Shown: positions 60,965 to 64,000 of the stretch, in pieces
Layout: each line of letters opens with the position of its first letter
Numbering within the stretch: the first letter of the stretch is position 1
NCBI GenBank assembly: GCA_021770825.1
Contig: JAETQD010000003.1
Location: 1 to 64,000 of the forward strand
DNA length: 64,000 nucleotides
Direction: 5' to 3'
DNA from: Clostridium sp.
GTDB lineage: Bacteria; Bacillota; Clostridia; Lachnospirales; Lachnospiraceae
Made by a program: the position numbers and the translations under genes
Notes under the pieces: generated by a model
Seen by the model: the letters and a program-made list of their open reading frames with translations, nothing else
Database searches by the model: none
Told to the model about the DNA's origin: nothing

Positions 60965-62506
60965 ATGAGAGCAGAAGAAAAAACATCTGTAAAAAACAGT
61001 GTGGGCCGCATGATTTTTGTGGTCCTTTCTGTATTGGTCCAGGTGATCTGGTTAATGGTGCTGGTGATGCGCCTGAACCAGTATTCCGCCTGGATTTCCT
61101 TAGGTTCCAGCATCGCTGCCTTTCTGGTGGTTTTAAGGATTTACGGAAGTCAGGGAAACTCCGCCTTTAAGCTGCCATGGATTATGCTGATTCTGGTGTT
61201 TCCGGTCATGGGCTTATGCCTTTATGCACTGGTGGGGCGTTCGGGGGTCATGAGCGTCTTAAAAAGGCGGTACGAAGAAATTTCCGGGGAATACACCAAA
61301 AAGCTCTGCCAGAACCAGGATGTGATGAGGCGCATGGAAGCCCTTGATCTGGCAGCCGCCAACCAGTCCAGGTACATCTGGAATTACGGACGGTATCCGG
61401 TATACCAGAACACGGATGTGGAGTTTTACAAGGATGCGGCCGATGGGCTGGAGGCCCAGAAGGAGGCCCTTTTGAAGGCCAAATCCTTTATTTTCATGGA
61501 ATATCATGCCATCGAGGACGGGGAGGCCTTTGAGGGAATCCGTAAGATTTTAGTCCAGAAGGCAAAGGAGGGCGTGGAGGTCCGGGTCTTTTACGACGAC
61601 GTGGGAAGCATTGGATTCATAAACCCGGAGTTCATCCGGAAAATGGAGGCCGATGGAATCCAGTGCCGCGTCTTCAATCCCCTGATTCCCTTTCTTCATG
61701 TGTTCATGAACAACAGGGACCACAGGAAAATCACGGTGGTGGACGGAATCGTGGGCTTCACCGGAGGCTACAACCTGGCAAACGAATATTTTAACCTGAC
61801 CCACCCCTATGGACACTGGAAGGACACGGGAGTGAAGCTTACGGGAGATGCCGTAAAAAACCTTACGGTCATGTTTCTGGAACTGTGGAACTCCATGAAA
61901 AAGACGGATTCCGGATATGAAGCATACGTTCCTAAGACGGAGTACATGGCAGGAGAAAACGGATTTGTACAGCCCTTTGGGGACACTCCTCTGGATGGAG
62001 AGCCCATGGGCGAAAATGTATATATGAATGTGGTAAAGAGCGCAAAGAAATATGTGTATTTTACCACGCCATACCTGATCGTCAGCGATGAATTCAACCG
62101 GGAGCTGGGACTTGCAGCCAAGCGCGGTGTGGATGTGCGGATTATTACGCCGGGAATTCCCGACAAAAAGCTGGTATATAAGCTGACCAGATCCTATTAT
62201 GCGGGACTGGTCAAGGCCGGGGTCAGAATCTATGAATATACGCCGGGCTTTCTCCATGCCAAGCAGTGCGTCTGCGATGGGGAAACCGCGGTGGTGGGAA
62301 CCATCAATCTGGACTACCGGAGTCTGTATCTGCATTTTGAAAATGCAGTGCTTCTCCAAAGATGCCGTGCGGTTTCAGACATCAGGGAGGACTTTGATGA
62401 GCTGTTTCCAGTCTGCAGGGAAGTAACAGAAAAATACAGGAGCAAACGTTCCGCAGTCTTAAAGATCGGACAGTGTGTACTGCGTCTGTTTGCGCCTCTT
62501 ATGTAA
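60965..62506 (+). CDS. cls: Cardiolipin synthase (phospholipase D type)
   Basis: Condenses two phosphatidylglycerols to cardiolipin at the membrane. Three N-terminal hydrophobic segments (about 14-36, 42-60, 68-88) precede two HKD motifs: NNRDHRKITVVDGIVGFTGG and FLHAKQCVCDGETAVVGT with NLDYRS. The 513-residue length is typical. It is only five bases after degV, and its ribosome site is weak, so coupled translation is likely. A terminator follows. Confidence 0.94.
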   Translation: MRAEEKTSVKNSVGRMIFVVLSVLVQVIWLMVLVMRLNQYSAWISLGSSIAAFLVVLRIYGSQGNSAFKLPWIMLILVFPVMGLCLYALVGRSGVMSVLKRRYEEISGEYTKKLCQNQDVMRRMEALDLAAANQSRYIWNYGRYPVYQNTDVEFYKDAADGLEAQKEALLKAKSFIFMEYHAIEDGEAFEGIRKILVQKAKEGVEVRVFYDDVGSIGFINPEFIRKMEADGIQCRVFNPLIPFLHVFMNNRDHRKITVVDGIVGFTGGYNLANEYFNLTHPYGHWKDTGVKLTGDAVKNLTVMFLELWNSMKKTDSGYEAYVPKTEYMAGENGFVQPFGDTPLDGEPMGENVYMNVVKSAKKYVYFTTPYLIVSDEFNRELGLAAKRGVDVRIITPGIPDKKLVYKLTRSYYAGLVKAGVRIYEYTPGFLHAKQCVCDGETAVVGTINLDYRSLYLHFENAVLLQRCRAVSDIREDFDELFPVCREVTEKYRSKRSAVLKIGQCVLRLFAPLM

Positions 62507-62513
62507 ATGACAT

Positions 62514-62560
62514 ACAACCCGGCGGCCCTCTCTGGAAAGGTGCAGCCGGGTTGTGTTTTA
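62514..62560 (+). terminator. Terminator after cls
   Basis: ACAACCCGGC (62514-62523) pairs perfectly with GCCGGGTTGT (62545-62554), followed by GTTTTAT. Confidence 0.75.
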
Positions 62561-62591
62561 TAAGAAACCATGCTAGAATGGGAGAAGGGAA

Positions 62592-62624
62592 AAAGAAGAG
62601 AGAAAGAAGAGAGAAAGAAGAGAG
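62592..62624 (+). repeat. Three perfect 11-base purine repeats in the MATE leader
   Basis: AAAGAAGAGAG occurs three times in a row (62592-62602, 62603-62613, 62614-62624). The block lies directly before AAAGGGGAAAG, the likely ribosome site of the MATE gene, and is pure A/G. Confidence 0.85.
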
Positions 62625-62642
62625 AAAGGGGAAAGATACCGT

Positions 62643-64000
62643 ATGAATTCACTGAAAAAATTCTTCGGGCCCGTGGACATGACCATCGGAACGCCCTGGA
62701 AGAATATTGCGCTGTTTACAATTCCCATGATCATCGGAAATATTGCACAGCAGCTCTACAATACGGTGGACAGTATCGTAGTGGGAAAGTTTGTGGGCGA
62801 TAACGCGCTGGCAGCCGTGGGGAGCGCCAGTCCCATCTTCAATCTGCTGCTGGTATTGTTTATTGGAATTTCCGTGGGAACCAGCGTCAAGGTGTCCCAG
62901 TATTTCGGAGCCAGGGACCGGGAGCAGCTTTCCAACACCATTGGCTGCTGCATTACGCTGACCGCCATCGCCTCCGTATTTATAATGATCACCGGTTCGT
63001 TTTTTGTCCGGCCGCTTCTGGAGCTTTTAAACACTCCGGCCAGTATCATCGACTGGTGTACCTCCTATCTGACGGTGTTATTTTATGGAATCGCAGGCGT
63101 GGCTTACTATAATATTTTAGGCGGCGTGCTCCGGGGATTGGGAGACTCGGTTTCGGCACTGGTGTACCTTTTAGTTGCAACGGTCATCAACATTGTCCTG
63201 GATGTCTGGTTCGTTGCAGGGCTTGGACTGGGAGTGTTCGGAGTGGCTCTGGCCACGGCCATTGCCCAGGCCATATCGGCGCTGTTATGTTTGCTTAAAT
63301 TATTGCGGATGCATGAAATATTTGAAATGAAGCCCCATCATCTGAAATTAAACGGGGAACATGCCCTGACCATCATCCGTCTGGGCCTGCCGTCGGGACT
63401 GACCCAGGCCATTTTCTCCATGGCCATGATTGTGGTGCAGTCCTTAACCAACAGCTTTGGGGAGATGGTTATTGCTGCCAACGTGATTATCATGCGTGTG
63501 GATGGCTTTGCCATGATGCCAAATTTTTCCTTTGGAACCACCATGACCACCTATTCCGGCCAGAATGTGGGGGCCAGACAGTATGAACGGGTGGAGCAGG
63601 GGGCCAGGCAGGGAACTCTCATGGCCATGGGAGTGTCGGCATCCATTACCGTTCTGATTTTAATTTTCGGAAAATATCTCATGGGAATTTTCACCTCCAC
63701 CACGGAGTTGGTGGACTTAAGCGTCCATATGATGCGGATTCTGGCAGTTGGATACATAGCTATGGCCGTGACCCAGAGCCTTTCCGGCGTCATGCGCGGA
63801 GCCGGAGATACCATGACTCCCATGTGGATTTCTCTGTTTACAACGGTGGTGGTCCGCGTTCCGGTGGCTTACGGAATTTCCTGGCTCACCAGAACGCCTG
63901 AGCTTCCCAACGGACGCAGTGAATGTGTATTCATTTCTCTTCTGCTGTCCTGGACCATGGGAGCCATTGTGACAGCAATCTTTTATAAGGTGGGGCGCTG
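62643..64000 (+). CDS. MATE-family efflux transporter (cut by window end)
   Basis: The open frame runs from ATG 62643 (MNSLKKFFGPVDMTIGTPWK) past the right edge, so the C-terminus is missing; about 452 residues are present. It is a multidrug and toxin extrusion family membrane protein with NIALFTIPMIIGNIAQQLYN and VDSIVVGKFVGDNALAAVG early and YSGQNVGARQYERVEQGARQ in the second half. Eleven or more helices are visible. Sodium- or proton-driven export of an organic cation is the family role. The purine repeat array sits in its leader. Confidence 0.9.
   Translation, partial: MNSLKKFFGPVDMTIGTPWKNIALFTIPMIIGNIAQQLYNTVDSIVVGKFVGDNALAAVGSASPIFNLLLVLFIGISVGTSVKVSQYFGARDREQLSNTIGCCITLTAIASVFIMITGSFFVRPLLELLNTPASIIDWCTSYLTVLFYGIAGVAYYNILGGVLRGLGDSVSALVYLLVATVINIVLDVWFVAGLGLGVFGVALATAIAQAISALLCLLKLLRMHEIFEMKPHHLKLNGEHALTIIRLGLPSGLTQAIFSMAMIVVQSLTNSFGEMVIAANVIIMRVDGFAMMPNFSFGTTMTTYSGQNVGARQYERVEQGARQGTLMAMGVSASITVLILIFGKYLMGIFTSTTELVDLSVHMMRILAVGYIAMAVTQSLSGVMRGAGDTMTPMWISLFTTVVVRVPVAYGISWLTRTPELPNGRSECVFISLLLSWTMGAIVTAIFYKVGR

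Noticed and set aside
61550-62359. 269-codon open frame on the minus strand
   Set aside because: It lies wholly opposite cls, whose phospholipase D motifs are unmistakable; no ribosome site or recognisable domain.

Overview
The window is a chromosomal stretch of a Gram-positive, probably anaerobic bacterium. Gene content and protein style (DUF4250 and DUF3842 proteins, a SpoVB/MurJ-type flippase, the iscS-iscU-mnmA order, strong AGGAGG ribosome sites, frequent GTG and TTG starts, moderate GC) point to the Clostridia, most likely Lachnospiraceae (the old Clostridium cluster XIVa). The family is an inference from recognised protein types; I cannot fix the genus. There is no prophage, insertion sequence, rRNA operon or CRISPR array. 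One tRNA gene (Ser, anticodon CGA) is present. Almost all of the sequence is tightly packed coding DNA with short gaps and many ATGA-type overlaps.

Layout. 0-4 kb: rluF, ligA and metA in one operon, preceded by a promoter and a 32-codon leader ORF. 4-7.4 kb: a looser accessory pocket holding a radical SAM gene and a divergent HxlR regulator with a clear operator, a GNAT, an N-terminally truncated SdpI-like gene and a frameshifted Rpn nuclease. 7.4-12.1 kb: a HAD protein and the pstSCAB phosphate transporter. 12.2-19.7 kb: asparaginase, DUF4250, a CmpB-like membrane protein, then plsC-pheA-ppx-ppk. 19.8-26 kb: a VanRS-like two-component system overlapping an 816-residue membrane protein and an ABC ATPase/permease pair. 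26-31.4 kb: nfo, a YdjI/YdjG/YdjH-like membrane module, panE, DUF3842. 31.4-34.4 kb: a TIKI/EreA-like membrane-anchored protein and an M23 peptidase (minus strand), then apt. 34.5-40.2 kb: a DNA-repair run (LexA-box dinB, a frameshifted companion gene, a small protein, sbcD, sbcC). 40.2-46 kb: a lipid-II-type flippase (minus), then iscS-iscU-mnmA-amidase. 46-51 kb: tRNA-Ser, a methyltransferase-GNAT fusion, a second amidase, a PHP phosphatase and a Na/Pi symporter. 51-55.8 kb (minus): an orphan TAXI binding protein, GltS and a CitAB-type two-component system. 55.9-59.3 kb: gapA, pgk and tpiA with an elaborate leader. 59.3-64 kb: a TetR regulator divergent from degV, cardiolipin synthase, and a MATE transporter cut by the window edge.

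How the genes work together. Phosphate handling recurs: high-affinity uptake (pst), polyphosphate synthesis and breakdown (ppk, ppx) and a Na/Pi symporter with a PhoU-like tail, but no free-standing phoU is visible. Sulfur transfer runs from IscS through IscU to MnmA. The repair run is headed by a promoter whose spacer contains a LexA box and whose predicted transcription start falls on the dinB start codon. Triose-phase glycolysis carries a promoter, two adjacent leader stem-loops and an intercistronic terminator that could set gapA above pgk and tpiA.

The signals most worth a second look are the leaderless LexA-controlled dinB, the Rpn gene with an internal ribosome site and a frameshift in the same C-terminal segment, the frameshifted gene after dinB, the gapA leader, the direct repeats upstream of gltS, the two-component/ABC/816-residue module, and the TIKI/EreA-like protein. 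I found no single cluster I can defend as a wholly new system.
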